Assembly (NCBI GenBank): GCA_013397695.1
Contig: VYZI01000146.1
Location: 1,198,209-1,262,208 of the forward strand
DNA from: Centropus unirufus
Taxonomy: Eukaryota; Chordata; Aves; Cuculiformes; Centropidae
Direction: 5' to 3'
DNA: 64,000 nucleotides
Below, one piece after another: positions 45,001-59,600 of this stretch. The notes beneath the pieces are model-generated. The model was not told where the DNA came from, ran no database searches, and saw only the letters and a program-made list of their open reading frames with translations. How positions within the stretch are numbered: the first letter of the stretch is position 1; the number at the start of each line of letters is the position of its first letter. The position numbers and the translations under genes were made by a program.

Positions 45001-48000
45001 AAAATGCTCCACTTCTTGCGGATCAGTGACATGACGTAGAAATTAACCTTCTTCCAGTCAGTGGAGGCTTGATGTCTCAAAGCCGTTGCATGAATTGAAC
45101 AAGGGACCCATGGAAGGATAGAAAACAGTAGCTCAGGCTTTCTTCTGGATTTGAAGAACTTTTTGTTCCCACAGGTAGGGAAATGGTACACCAGGAAGAC
45201 CCACATCAGTTTCTGAGTCTCTGCTGTCAGAAGTAGTTTTCCTCAGCTGTATTGACCTATAAGCACTGGACGCTTATGAATGTAATACTAGAGTTATCTG
45301 GGGGGTGGAGGGCATGGAAATAAAAAAGAGAAGAGAAACATGGCTCTGCATCTTGTGTACTGGCCTGTTTCTGATCCCGTGCTGCAGGTGACAACACACT
45401 GCTGATCCATATACTGACATACGGACACAGTGACAAATTCACACTGTCCTGTTACTTCTTTACATTAATTTACAGTCCAGCTTTTAGAGGTGCTAACATT
45501 TTGCCTAGTTTTTGAGCTACTAGTGTGGACTGACAAGTTCTAACTTTCCTGTGTTCAGTGTTATCAATGTTTTCCCTGAGTACTGAAGTTAACCGGTAAA
45601 CTCAAAAACAGATGGGCTATTTCAAATTCTTCCTTCATTTTCCTGAGATAAATTACTTGAATTTTTCAATTTTCAGTTCTCTCTGCTGTTTTGTTAGGTC
45701 CTGTCATATCCTTCTAAATGTCTTTATGACCCTTGACTGGCTTAAATAACTATGAATTCTTCTACCTGAGAGTTTATTTTCCTGGTCTCAAGTGCCGGTC
45801 AGTACTTCTGACAACACAGACGAAGCCTGCCAAAAGCAGATTCAGATTTTTCTTTGTGTGCAGTCACATACGTCCAGAACTCATCAGGCCTATGATACAG
45901 GATTTTCCACAGTCAGCAATTATGAATTCCATTACAAATTAATGCCAGCAACATTTCATTTTTAATATTAGGAAGGCTTTGAGCTCTTCAATCACTCCAC
46001 AATGAAATTATACGAGGAACCACAAAATGTAGTGTCGCAAGCAACTTGAACATGGGAAAGCAAAGTTTTGTCTTTTAAGTTTCAAGCAGCACTGAAGTTT
46101 AGCTGAGATTCTGTGTGCCAGGTTTCAGCTTAAAGGGATTTTTTTTTGGCTACAGTATAAGCCCTGGAGAATAGGAAGCATTCTAGAGGAAACATCAAAT
46201 CACACTTAACTACTGTATGGCAGAGTAAGTGGCTGTGTTACAACACAATCACTCAATAAGATAATTTCTGATGTTAGCATTTTAATTAAAATAAAGAATA
46301 CTTGCCTCCATCTTAGGCTCTACAATTCTCTCTTCAAATTACACAGACAGACAAAACATACAAAACAAATGGAAAATAGGATCACAAATCCTAGCAGACT
46401 TGAAGGCATGACTCAGAAGCTCTGTGAGAAATATGGCTAATAAAACCAGAGTTAATGAGTCCATAAACATTTATTTTGAGAAAATATTAACAACAGTCCC
46501 TAAAACGTTTCTGGGCAATAAAGGATAAATAACACCTATTATTAAGGTAATGGTAAAAAATGTCATTTACCACACATTTGCAGTACTCTAGTTAAATACA
46601 TTATTAAACATCATCCCAGTATGGATTAACACTGAACAGAAGCTCCAGATGTAGAGGTGTTTCCCTGTGGTTTTATCAGAAGCAACATGGTTGGTGCAAA
46701 CCCAATCCCGATTCCAGTGTGGACAGGGCCTTTGGCTTGCTCTGTTTTTTGGATGAATAATAACACTTATGCAGACTTTGCACTGGGCTTGGTGCTTTGA
46801 TCAAAGCACTTCTTAGTGGGCACAAAATCTGCCTCTAATGTTTACACCTAAGCTTTCATTTTAAAGTAAATCACTGGGGTGAGACCCTGTCAATCCAGCC
46901 TTACATGCCTCTCCCTCCAGCCAAACGGCTGCACATATTGTCCCCTACAGGGTCTTGCACCAAGAGAAAAGCTGGTCTTCCACCCATGCCAACAAAAGGT
47001 CCAGGAGGTGCCTCTGCACCTCCTTCCCTCACTGACTTCTTCCGAGCAGTGTCTTTCCTCAGCCAAAGGCAGCACTGGGGCAATCGATGGTCATTGGCCA
47101 GCACGTGGCAAGAGCTGGTAGCGCGTGCCAGTGTACTGCTGACAACAGAAATGCTCCTGATGATAGACAGGGCTCTCTGCATTGATCCACCCAGCCATGC
47201 TGCTCTGGGGTGAGAAGTGGTGTCTGACTCAGCAGGTTTCTTGAGAAAGATCAGCAGTGGCATGAATCAAGACTGGCTGAAGATGTGGTTAAAGCTTTTT
47301 CTGCTCACTTTACCTAAAGCTGGTCTTCTCATTAGAACCCAGATCAGATGTGTTTTATAGAAAGACATTGCTGATGTTCTCCTGGAGGATCAGGTGGGTT
47401 CATAAAGGTTTCTTTCACTCTCTCCAATCCCCATGACTCCAGATGCTTAACATATCAGCAGCCTTTCACTTGAGCAGTAACGGTCCAGCCTGATTGACAT
47501 CTGCCTCCCCGAAATGGGAATTTTTATTCCTGATCTCTTCGTGATAGTAGATGTGCTCTAGGTTATATGAGATCGTGTCTCCCTCTAGTGACTAAATGTC
47601 TGTATTTTTGAAAGTCGTGACCCCCAACATTAAGACAATTTTTTTAAGGGCCTGTAAAACACAGGTCTACCTGTTTATCCATAGATCAGATTCTCTTTTC
47701 TTGCACTCTGATTAACAGAGTCATAGGACCTCTTAGTAGTCTCTCAGTGTGTCTCCACTATACTGGGCTTTTTTTAAAAAGGCAGTATATGACCAGGAGG
47801 ATGACAGATCTTGGTTAAACATTCATGCTATTTATTTAGTACTGACAGCTAATCTTTGTCCAAACATTTAAATCCAGACAGTGATATTTAACAGCAACTC
47901 TACTGAAACTATTGCTTGTGCTTGCTACAGATATGGGAATCACTCTTTCTTATTTGGCAAGCTAGAAGACATCTACTTATCCTCACCAACAAAACTTATT

Positions 48001-51000
48001 CTTCAAAAGACATAGGAAAAAATGGAAAACGATGCTCAAAATTTCATCAGCCAGATAGAAGATGTGAGAGATGCTCAGAGAAGAGACTGGAAGCTTAAAG
48101 CTTCACAAAACGCCTACCATACTGGTTTTTTCTTTGGCTTACTCCACAGGCAATAATACACTTCACCTTGTTAATAAAAAGCAACAACACACAAAGTATC
48201 AGATACAAAGGATGTCCTGGCACGTACCAAACCTAAGCATCAGAAAGCAATAAAAGGCAACACAAAATCTCATGGGAGGCATATCACAGTCCTCACACAA
48301 GGCCATTAGGAAACAGTAAAGAATATTGACAAAATATCTAAGTTGCACTAGGAAAAAAAAACATATAGTTAATCTGGTTTCAAGGACAGGGGTTTTTTTT
48401 GCTTCTTAGTCAACTCTAGTTCAATACTCCTCTCAGTTCTATTCTGGTTCTGCAGTAAAACAAAACCTAAGTGCATGTCTCTCACCTCAGGATGTTTGTA
48501 GCTTTTTTTTTTGTTACCGTACAAAAATGTCAAATAACAGGTTGTTCTTTCCCATCCACCCTCACCCCCCAAAGGAAACCATTTTGTATAATAGTTCCCT
48601 TTCAATCATCTATGGTCCCCAATTGACTTCTGCATCTCCAATTTACCAGCTATAGCAATAGTATGCCCATTCCAGGAAAAAAAGTAAAGCCAAAGAAATA
48701 GAGCCCATTCACAAAAATTTTAAATAGTGCAATCACCACTGCCTATAAAATCTAGAAGATATTCTGGTGTTCATCATCAAAAAAGTAGACCAGATTCCCC
48801 TGTTACTTTTCTTCTACCTATAGGTGGCACTAGCTATGTTTGTATTACACCTCAGTCCATGCTTATTATTTTTGCGGACCTTGGTTGCAGCTTCTTGTCT
48901 GATTTCTCCCTTGCTGTCGATAGAGTTGTTAATCGCAAACTTTAAATACATTCAGAAGCAGTTTCAGACAAACTAAAGCACGAATTTATCAAGCAAGAAA
49001 CAAACTCTGCTGATGTCTACCAGCTTACACACTGCTATGACCTGAGCATAGATCCATGCCCTCTGGGAGTCCTCGGATGTTAAGTCCAAATAGTGGCAAA
49101 TACCAGTCTGAATCATACTCTTCAGGAAAGGTGGCTTTAAAAATGTTAGGACATATTTAATGTTATTATCGCAGTCCTGCCTCTGGTGAAGAGAAGCCGT
49201 AAACCCATCAAGCTCCCATGGAAAGCATCATCAACTTACAGTTCACTGAAGTTCACCCAAAATTCGGTCTAATATTAGAACTACAGGTCTTTCTAGATTC
49301 TAACCATTAACCTAAGCAACAAAGGTTTCTCCCATCGCATGAGAAATTTCAGAATTTCAGCAAAAGGCCAAAACCATGTAAAATAATGTTGTTCAAACCC
49401 ACAAATGAACAGAAAACCCTAAGATTAAATTGTCAAAATATTTAATGTAAACAACATTCATATATTTTTATTTTTCGATATTTTTTTAACTCCTGAAACT
49501 ATGAATTAACTAAAATACTGTGATGAAAAGCATGGGTTCTTGAAAGTGTCAAAAAGGAACATTTCATTTTTTTCATTTTCCCCAGAAGTATTTCAGATTA
49601 GATCAGAACAGTCAAAACTGATCCTTTCTTACATGCAGGTTTTACAATAATTTCAACAATCCTACATTTCCCAAAAGAGAAAACAGAGAATTAAAATAAA
49701 AGAAATTAACACAGACTAATTTTGTATATATTTATATTTCTTGCGATTTGTTAATTTAAACCATTGTTGTCTTTCATTTTGCGTGTGTCAGTTGAGATTT
49801 TTATTATTTTTATCTAATTCTGAGAGCCAAAATGTTGTAGAGTAGATAAATAACTTGTTTATTTTTTCCCTCCCAAATGCTGGTGTTTGAACTTAGCATT
49901 TAGAAGAGGGTACCCCTAACACTGTACTCCATTCAGAGAAAACTACAAAGAAGATCTTACTCCAGACACATGCAAAGCATGTCCAAACAACCTGGGGAAT
50001 TGCTCATTTCAATTCAAATTTCACCATTTCTATTGGAGATATCCCACTGAAATCACCCATGAAGGATCCCTCAGCATTCAGTGGAGAATGATCCATCTCA
50101 GCCTGGAGGAACTTCCCATAGGATGAGTTGCCCTATAGAAATGTCTGCTTATACTCAGCGTGTCACAGCTAGCTGACATGGTTGACCTGAAGATAAAGAC
50201 CCTGTGCTTGTCCCCTGCCTACAAAAGCTGCTTTTGGAAACAGAGCATGCAGAGGCAGCCATGTGTCTCCTTCTCCTGGGCACCTACCAGCCAGTCACCG
50301 TCTGTATCACCAGATATTTAAACCTTGTCCCACTGTTTGGGTGGTTTTTTCGGTGCTGCCCCAACCTTGCCCTTTATACTTCTTCTGAGTCCACTGGGCA
50401 AAGATAAACATTAGGTAATGCAATTACCAGGCTTGTCTTCACTAAAAGAGGCCAAGAAACAGTCTGTATATAAAACATATTATACCCTAACTCAGTAACA
50501 GAGGCTAAAGAATTGTAATTCATTCCTTCCTACTGCAACATTGTTTTAGTCCACTTTCCAGTTGTCTTATTTATATTATTAGTTATCACGCAATCAACTT
50601 AAAAAAAATAATCTCTTTGAAAACATCTCGGCTCTGTTAAACTACCTTTTACACATGAATTAGTGTGAATTTTATTGCTGTATTTTCCCAACTTATTAAA
50701 AGGGCTGTACTTTACAAATAAAACTGCAGGATGGATTTATTATTTACAGTCCTAGTCCTAGCCTTCGTATCTACTTAATATGTGTAAAGTGTTTAGTTTT
50801 CCAATGTAGTCCAGCTGCATCACTGGAATCAAACTTGTAATTGCCTCTTTGGGATTTAAAACCATTATAGTTGTGCTTTTATGTTCTCTTTTGTTTTGCT
50901 TGAATCACTTTTTCAGGTCTATGAAGTACAGCTGGCACAATAAAAGTTTGATCAATGCATAACCAATGCAGTGTATATTTCTTCCAGATATATAAAACCC

Positions 51001-54000
51001 AGGTGAAAAATGTTAATCTATGAAAATTATCTTTGTCAGCTACGTATTCCTGGAATTTAAATCGGTTTCAATCTTGAGGTATATGGTTTGGCCTGGGGTT
51101 TTCCAGTCTGGGTTTTTCAACAGTTTCTTGTAATGTGTACTTTTGACATATTAAAATGAATGATTGCCTGATGTAAAGTTTCAATTACCAGGGCAGATTT
51201 TTTTTTTTCCTCATACTGTGATACTTGAATAAAATTATCCTGGTAGCACTGGAAAAAGCCTACACAAGCAGCTTTCATTTCCTTACCAATTTAAGATCCT
51301 CTCACACATCATTGACATTGATTATATTGGATCATCTAATGAAACCCTTTTAGGCCTCAAAGTCATGCTTTGGGTGTACAGGAAATCATCAGACCCTTGC
51401 TAAGAGTTTTGACAACCTGAACTGATCTTCACGTTCTGGAGTATGTTATCCTGGTACACATTTAATTCTCATTCCCTCACACTGATTTAGAGGTCTTCTC
51501 CAACTGAAGCCTAACGTTTCTAGACTTGCTGGTGGACCAAGGGTTTTGTCAGTATCCTCCAGGAATTCACACTCTAGCCTTCAGATAACGTTTATTACAC
51601 TATACCCTTTTAAGGTCAAATATAAAATAAAGTAGAAAACAGGTAAAATGCCAGTATATATCTTTTCCATGGGAGGTTTTCTAAATAACTGTATCAAAAC
51701 ATTGTATGTGTATTAACATAAAATTGCAGAGCCAGCTTAAAGGTGGTGTTGCCAGGGCTAGTGGTTTCAGCAAGTTTCATAATATTTGATGTTTGCCTCT
51801 GAAAGCTCAGTTTCAGGATTTAAATGATTACATTAGGCTCAGAAGCAAGACCATAAATAAACTGGACTGCATTTGTAAATATCTTTTAAAGCCAGCTTCA
51901 CAGTAAAAATACTGTTAGCAATTTATACCCTAGGCTCCTCTGTTCTGGTCATATGTAGTACATAACAGCCCAGAATATGATTCACTTTGTCTTGAGGCAC
52001 AATCAGGCATGTAAGCTGTGCACAGACCCTAACAGAAAGCCTCTCATGGTCATACTAATATATTGCAGAATGTGCCCAGTTTAAAAAGGAGATACAGCTT
52101 GAGTAGTATCGACTCTGAACTTCCTACACTGCCTATGCAGTTGGTCCAGTCCAGCTACATATGCAAGAGTATCTTTGGAAGCATGCATAAAGGTAGAGCC
52201 TCTAGTAGTAATAAGACAGTTCTCCTAGATACCCTTCAGATAGCTTTTACATACATGACTACAGGAACAGAACCTGCACTGAAACATAAATGGGATTTGA
52301 CTGTGAGGGGGAAACAGCTATTTCTATAGCAGATTTGATTAGTCTGGTTACAAATGGAGACTCTCATACAATCCAGAACAAAAGTGATTTTTTTAGATAA
52401 TATTTAAATTTCTTCTTCCTATCTAAAAAAAGCCTAATTACAAGACTTAGATTTCTGGATTTTATATACATATTTATAAATTTAAGACTCACATTCAGTG
52501 AATGTTTTCAAATAAATAGTTAATATCTGTAGGAATACCAAGGGTTCCTCATGTACTTTTTGCCATAGAATGAACTTATTTTGTGTATGGAAGCATAGTC
52601 ACACAACTTTCAATTATTACTCACTAGAAAAGTTGTCCAGTTCTCTTGTACCCTGTCATCAGATATGGGTGTAGAAAGAACATGTTCACACATCTAGTAT
52701 GTCCCACTCATTTTATAGAACAAAGACATTTCTGACAATTATTATATAATAAATACAACGTGGATCTTTCCTTATAGATTCTCCCTTAAATTAAGACTCT
52801 CACTTTGTTCAGATAACTCTGGAAAACCTGCCTAGAATATCTACAAGAAAACAGCAGTGTGATCAGGATAAGTTCCGAGGAAGATTTTTTGCCTTCCTTT
52901 TTCCCTTTAATCAACACCTACTTGTCTCCCATGTCCCTGTCTGTGTGTTGTTCTCCTGCATCTTCTGCTCATTTTTCATCTGTTCTTTGGACCAATCACT
53001 AGCAGAAGTAACTTTCCTAAAATACCTCATTGAAAAAGTTGCTCCGGCATGATTTGGCAGATCTCATGGGGCATTCAAAAAACAACATGTTTACTGACTT
53101 TTACTGATTTGCAATACAGCTAATTGCAGAAGATCATATTCTGATTACCCTCTCTGGACAGCCAATTAGGCATGGTTGTTCGTGCCCTCAGATGACTATA
53201 TAGCAGAGCTCAAATTTGGCAACTTCAAACAGCAGATGCCTTCGATTGTTTATCCCTTTCTAGTACTTATGTCATAGTAGTTCTCCTCAAAATGGTCCCC
53301 AGACAGATTTAGAAATCCACAGGGGATCTTCTTGCATAGATTTCTACCTAGACAGTGAAAAAAATATGTGTCTTATAAAAAAAACCTGTCCCTTCTTGAA
53401 AGTCAATGGGTCTTCAACTCCTATGTTTCTGCCAGTCTTGAAAGTTGGACTTGGGATTTTTAAAATTTAGTTTCTGCTGTGGGTCTTCTATCAGGTCTAG
53501 ATCCGAAAAGATTTCCTACACCCTTTGCAGAGTCTCCCATTCCTACTGCTTCCCTTCTAAAGATTACAGCCTCTCCATTGTGACTATGCGAGTGTGTTTA
53601 TATACAACTCTTTTTCAATTTCCTTTTAAAAAAAAGTTATTTTATTCAAATGAAAGACTTTTAGTGAAGAACTGGCTCCAGTGAATAACTGGAACCAGGA
53701 TAGAAAGGAAATTTCCTAAAATGATTTTACAAACAAATATTTTTAAAAGTAGCATTTAAAACAATTGTCTAAGGTCTTTTAGATTCAATGACCACCAATG
53801 TGGGCTGCTTTGACCCTCAGACCTCACACAACCATCACATCCCAGCATGGGAGGATGAGAGCTGGAGAACCAAATGCTGATATTGCTCTCACATATATAA
53901 TCCTTTTTATAAAGATGTTCTTATCCCATCTAGCTCTTGCTATCATATGGAGACTTGGTTTCTCACGTTTTAGGTCCAAGTAAGATTTTGCAAAACAGTT

Positions 54001-57000
54001 CCCTGTTTTTGACTGTAGAGATTATGATGTGAAAAGCAAACTTCAACAACAGAACTACAAGCAGCACTGCTGCCTTAATTTAGGTGGTGTGAAGTGCCTG
54101 TGAAGCTTAGTTCATCCTTCTAACACAACGTTCAGGCAAGGTTAGCTACACTCTGTTCCAAGTTGTGTTATTTTAAAGCAAATTATTTTTCTTTCATAGG
54201 ACAATAATTGTTAGCTGTGAATATTTGCAGCCATTACAGGGGTACACATAGGAGGCAGAGTAACAGAAGGCTTGTTAATCTATTTTAACAGTGGGATATA
54301 AAGGTTCCTCAGCACCTCTCCTCTTCTCTCCTAGAAGAAAGAGGCATGAGTAAAAGATGTACTGCACATCTTTCAAACTCTTGCTTTCTGTCATCATTGA
54401 CCTTAGGTATTTGTATAAAGACCTACAGCATCATTCATAACACTGGACTCTCTAGAATTGTTCCTTTAATCCCATGCAATATAGGTACAAATACGTGGGA
54501 AATACAGGAAGGAAAATAACATGTTCAACTATACTTGACCTGATATCTCTTGCCTCTCCTGAGAAAGGCCCGAGTAGCAGGTTCTGGACCTTACAAGTCA
54601 AATTCTTAGCTATCAAAAATACTGTATGGAGTTTCATGTTCTGTATAGCTTTCATCTAAATCGCCGCAACACTTTCTCCACCCACAGTCATAATCAAAAA
54701 GAAGAGGACAATTTAACCTCCATTCTCATTCTGATCTAAACATCTGTGCTGAAGCAACCACTAAAGAAAACCTTTAAAGATAATGGTAGCCATAATTATC
54801 TTGTTTGGCCAGATCCTCCACTAACTAGGAACTCAGCTCCCACAAAACGCCAAGCCACCACCAGATGGTTCTCTGAAACCCTTTTTGCCAAGCTGAGTAC
54901 AATTTGGATGAAGTTGCAAACCTTGTGTTAAAATAACTCTTTGTGCCACTACCAGTATTTTTGGGCCCCTCAGGCTTTTATCTCCTGCACATGCTCCCCA
55001 AGCATGGAAGAGGTAGCTCTGGCATGCTCAGCCATAGCAGGGGTGTTAAGACATGCTGGAGGATCACCAAGCAAGAGCGTACTTCCAGCCTGTGCTCCTT
55101 GAAGCGAGACCCATATTTTGCAATGATCTGTCCTTCCCTTAGAGACTCCATACACCACATCACATTGGTACATGATGGATCAGGAGGGAAACTAGAAGAC
55201 TGTACTGTATATGAGTGGGGGTGGGGCCTAATTGTGAGAGAATAAGAGGCATAAGTTGGTTGTGTAAGATCTGCACAGAACGCACAAGCCTTGACACCTC
55301 ATGCTCTTCCCTGTGAGCCTGACTTTGCATTCAGATGTCCTCCTTCTCTTGTGAACCAGAGTGATGCTTGGTGCCATGGCTGAATGGAAATTTCTTGGGG
55401 TTTCCCCTTTGTCGGAAGTCCCCTGGTTAAGGCTGTTGCTGAGCAGCTCTGTGCAATCATTACTCTAGTTGAGGGCTGAACTCTGCAGTCTTAATCTTTA
55501 AAAAGCCTCATCTTCCAAGCTGTTATCTATAGTCAATGAAGAGAGAGAAATTTTTTTGAGAGCAGTCCTAAGTAAGACATTTTCATGAATCTCTTTAGAG
55601 GCGCTCAGGCTGAGAGAGTTGCCAGGACCTGCAGAGCACTGTCTCAGCTTCCAACAACAATGATGGGGTTTTCTGCAGAGCGGACACCATTTATGGTCAT
55701 TTCAACTTTACCCCTTTTATCTCACTAAGATTGCCTGGGTTCAGGCTATTCCCAGCTATGAATAATTTACAAAAGAAAACAAGATATGCTCTTTAATGAA
55801 GTTTTTCACAAGCAGACCCTTTGCTCTCTGCAGCCCAGTTAAACACCCACACACAAGGATCCTGTCCCTCTGTTAACAGGACTTCAGCTGTCTCATTGCG
55901 CATAGACACAAAGCATTCACCAGCAAAAAGTCAAAGAAATTTGTTGACATTTTTACTTCAGTTCAGTTTGAGCTGGAAACTTCACCAGTGTCTAGAAGAA
56001 GGATTGCTTTCTGAATGCAGTAAGAAGAGTCATTGCAACATCTATCACAAGGCAACATCCAACAAAGCATCCATCAAAAAGCTGAGCTCTCCAGGTCTCC
56101 CCACAGTCAGCAAGTGGACATGGGCACCCTCAGAGAAAGACATGGTCCAAGACCCTGATGCAAGCACTCAGGACTGCTCTTTAAAAAAGTTTCTCGCTCT
56201 CTCTTCATTGACTATAGATTACAGTTTGGAAGGTGAAACTATTATTTGTCATTTACTGGCTGAATAGACATCAGCAGTGTCATCAACCAATCATGATTAC
56301 AGAGTTTGTAATTGTGTTCTCCTTTTGCTCTTCTTGTTGGGCTTTTAATTACTGCAAGCAACCTCACTCAGAGTTTCTGCACTGCAGATTGAGATTTCAA
56401 CACCAGAAGCAGTTGCAGTGATGTTAGTAATTCCCTGGAGCCCGCAGATTCACCTTAATAACTACTTTTTCAAACTGAAAGTTTTGAATTTCATCTGGGT
56501 GACTGCCACATCAACCTAATACTATCCAATAGGGTTTTCCTCAGCTAGAAAGGAGGTTTTATTCCACTTTACAGTTTAGTCACAGGATGATTTCCTCCTT
56601 ATTCTCCCACCCAGGAAGTTGTATTAATTCACTGAACTTTCCAGCACCGGGTCATGAAATGGGCAGCACCTTCATAGCTGGTGTCAGGAGAAAACCTCAT
56701 CATGGGTGTTGAAGTCACTTGGCTGTCTGAGGAAATAGTCTAGCTCCTCTTCAGTCACCTGGGTTAGCTACCCCTGGGACATTGTGGCATGCAAACCATT
56801 AGTTGTTTGTGCATCAGACACCCAGCCTCTAAAATCTTCAAGATTCTTCAGGCAAAATTTCTTCTCCGCTTTTTGGGATTACTTTGGTGGCAATACCGAA
56901 GCTATCAGCCTTGTTTTTATTGAAGTGACCTCAAAAAAATTCTGTTGTCTTCACTCGTCATCAGAGAGTTTTGTGTCAGAGAAGACCGCTACCAAGCCAG

Positions 57001-59600
57001 TTTTCTCGGTCTAACACATACACTCAGAGGTTCTGTGCAGCAACCGCCCTGCTGCATGAAGCAAGCCCACTATTTTGTGCAATAGCATGGTGCTATCTGT
57101 ACTCATATGTTGAACTGGAAGGATGGGTCTCCAAATCCTCTTTTGGATAGTACCATATGAAGATATCTGCTGAGAATATTTTGTTTGTGGTTATGGCCAC
57201 AGTTTCTTTGGACTCAGCTTGCTACACTTTCCACAGTTTACTGCATTTTCTCTACAGAAAAAAAGGAACTTAATTCTTGCACAGACATTCTTGACATGAT
57301 CCCTTTTTCAAAAGGCTGATTACATCGTCACTTTCTGTTTCTTTCCTGGTAAGTACTGCTGCAGCACATCCTAATGCTCTTTTGTCCCTCCCTCTCCTTT
57401 TGCAACATGCTGCCCAACACAACTGCAGTGAAGAAAATAACGTCCTAAAGGAATTTTTCTTCTGAGCATGCACTGTGCTTTCAAGGAGCGCTTTCAAAGT
57501 TTAAAAGTTCTGCAGTGAATTCTTGGATGCACAGATGCTAGAGGTTTGTCAGGACTGTCCTCTGGGGGTCTGTGATTCGTTTCAGTGGCAGCAGCATAAC
57601 TCTCTACATACTGATTAATTCCTGATTCCCAGAGACAACAGCAATAATCCATTTTTTCCATCTGAACATTATCTCCCGTGTTTACATCTGCGCTCTTACA
57701 TCTTTTACTGTGGAGCTTCTTCTTGCAGTTGTGCTGTTCCAATTGCTGCTTGTTAAGCACTTTCTTGTGGTGGGATATCCCCTGTTTTCTTAAAGTACTC
57801 TGTTTCTTTCTCAAGGCAACAGCATCCTTCATATTCCAGATCGCTTCCCCATCCCACCTGTTACGGAGGCCTGTGACTTCTGGTGATCTGGGTACCCAGT
57901 ATTAATTGGTAAGTAGCTACCGAACACACTGCTTCCAATTTCTTAGAAGAGGTTGGTTTATGTCATTCACTCCATTTACACTGTCTTAAGTCCTTCATTT
58001 TCTGGGCAGCAATTTACATTCTGCTGTCATCTAGGTTTAGTTTATGTTTCCCAAATTTTGGCTGAGTGGCGGTATTCCCTTATGACTTAGTTGCCTACCT
58101 CTAAGTTGTCATGTATGTTTTCACCTCCTGTCAACATTCATGCTTCACGCACCCTTTTCGCAGGAAATCTCATGTGCCCATAACAGGCCAGCAGGTGTTT
58201 TCTACCAAATGTTGTGGCTGCTCATCTCTTCTTATAGTCTCACCTGCTTTGCCCAAGATGGGCAGGTTATATTCAGAGTATGCTGCAAAGTTCAAATAAA
58301 TAATAGTCTATAGTATAGGGAGCCTATGGACTCCCTGAAATATGGAGTTTTTTTTGCAGTAATAGGTACATACCCAGACTGTCATTTTCTTCCTCATTGC
58401 ACCCATTTTGAAGGTTCGGCTACTTTAAATCATACTCTCATGTCAGACACCAAAGTTCCTTTACATTTTTGCACGTCACTTGTGGAAGGGGCTGCTGAAA
58501 TACCTGCACTGTCAGTACCAGAACCTTAGGAGGTGACTTATTTTTGCAGTTTCTAGGATATAGTCCATGTTTGTGGTCAGAAAAATCTTAGCTGTTGGGA
58601 AAACCCTATTTTACTTGTCTCCACTATGAAATGGATTGCACAGATTTCAAGTTTTTATAAAGTGAAATCATCCTCTGCCTCAGGACTGATTTGACAGAAT
58701 GTCAACCAAATAGAAAGAGATTCTTACCTTTCCCCTTGCCTCTATACTCAGTCCATATTTCTCCAACACTCTGGGGGGAAGACCTCCGTATTTTGCCAGT
58801 CCATCTGATGCAGGCAATATTAGAGTCCAAATGGAAGCTGGTTTTTGCCCATCTTTCATCTCATGAATACAGATTACTTTTCACCCAGTTAACAGCTTTG
58901 AATGTCACAGGTTTTTCTTTGGCCCTGTGCATCTAATTAAACCTAGGAAGCTAGCTGCATTGTGATCCTTCTCTTTGTACTGTTCCGTAGCCAAAGAGTG
59001 CTGTGTCACTGCTGCTGCTTGAGTCTCTTTGGGGGTGCTCTCCAATCGCAGGCACTGTACACCCTGTACTTTTCTGTTTGCTTATGCGTCATGCTTCTGC
59101 AAAATGGTTTACTTTGTGGTTGGAATCAAACAGCCTTATCAAAATGCAACTCTTCAACAAAGCTGAAATGAAACATTTGAACCTAATGAAAGCAGAATGT
59201 TTTGCTATTTTGCACGGGGGAGTTTAGGAAGAAGGTGAGCAGCTACTCAGTTGTTGAGTCAGCTGAGGGAGGGGGACAAGGAAGTATCTCACTAAATGGC
59301 TAGGGCATTGTTTTCTTTTGGCACAGTTTTGACAGAATTGGAGACAATGTCAGAACACAGAGCCATAAATATGAGAAGACGATATTTCAACTTAGGTCCA
59401 AAAGCAAATTCACAGCTGTCTAAAAATTAATACAAAGAACAGCTCAGTGACTTGGGAGCTTGCACACACGTAGAGCTACGCATCTGCCCGCATTTCAGAC
59501 TGACAGGGTACAAAGCAACCCTAACCTGCCAGGAGGATAGATGTGTGTGGGGCGCTGAGTCCCAATACCTTGCTTAGAGGCAACAAGTCCTGCATCCGAG
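42086..59600. other. Long non-coding stretch with a few exon-like modules
   Basis: About 17.5 kb. No gene is supported by homology. It contains a T-run at 43530-43542 and (AAT)n at 44218-44235. G+C is slightly higher around 46880-47230. Minus-strand modules at 43546-43781, 44604-44739 and 58728-58804 have plausible splice signals but no known homologue (see findings). The longest open frames (55821-56267 plus, 148 codons; 57494-57832 minus, 112 codons) are within chance expectation. Confidence 0.5.
44218..44235. repeat. (AAT)n microsatellite
   Basis: Six AAT units, seen directly. Confidence 0.85.

Noticed and set aside
52063..52329. Plus-strand frame beginning after an acceptor-like tattgcag (contains LKRRYSLSSIDSELPTLP)
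   Set aside because: It reads well but has a weak pyrimidine tract, no donor or partner exon, and is on the strand opposite the only supported gene.
55821..56267. 148-codon plus-strand open frame
   Set aside because: One frame this long is expected by chance in six frames of 64 kb at this base composition. It has no recognisable domain and no supporting splice sites.
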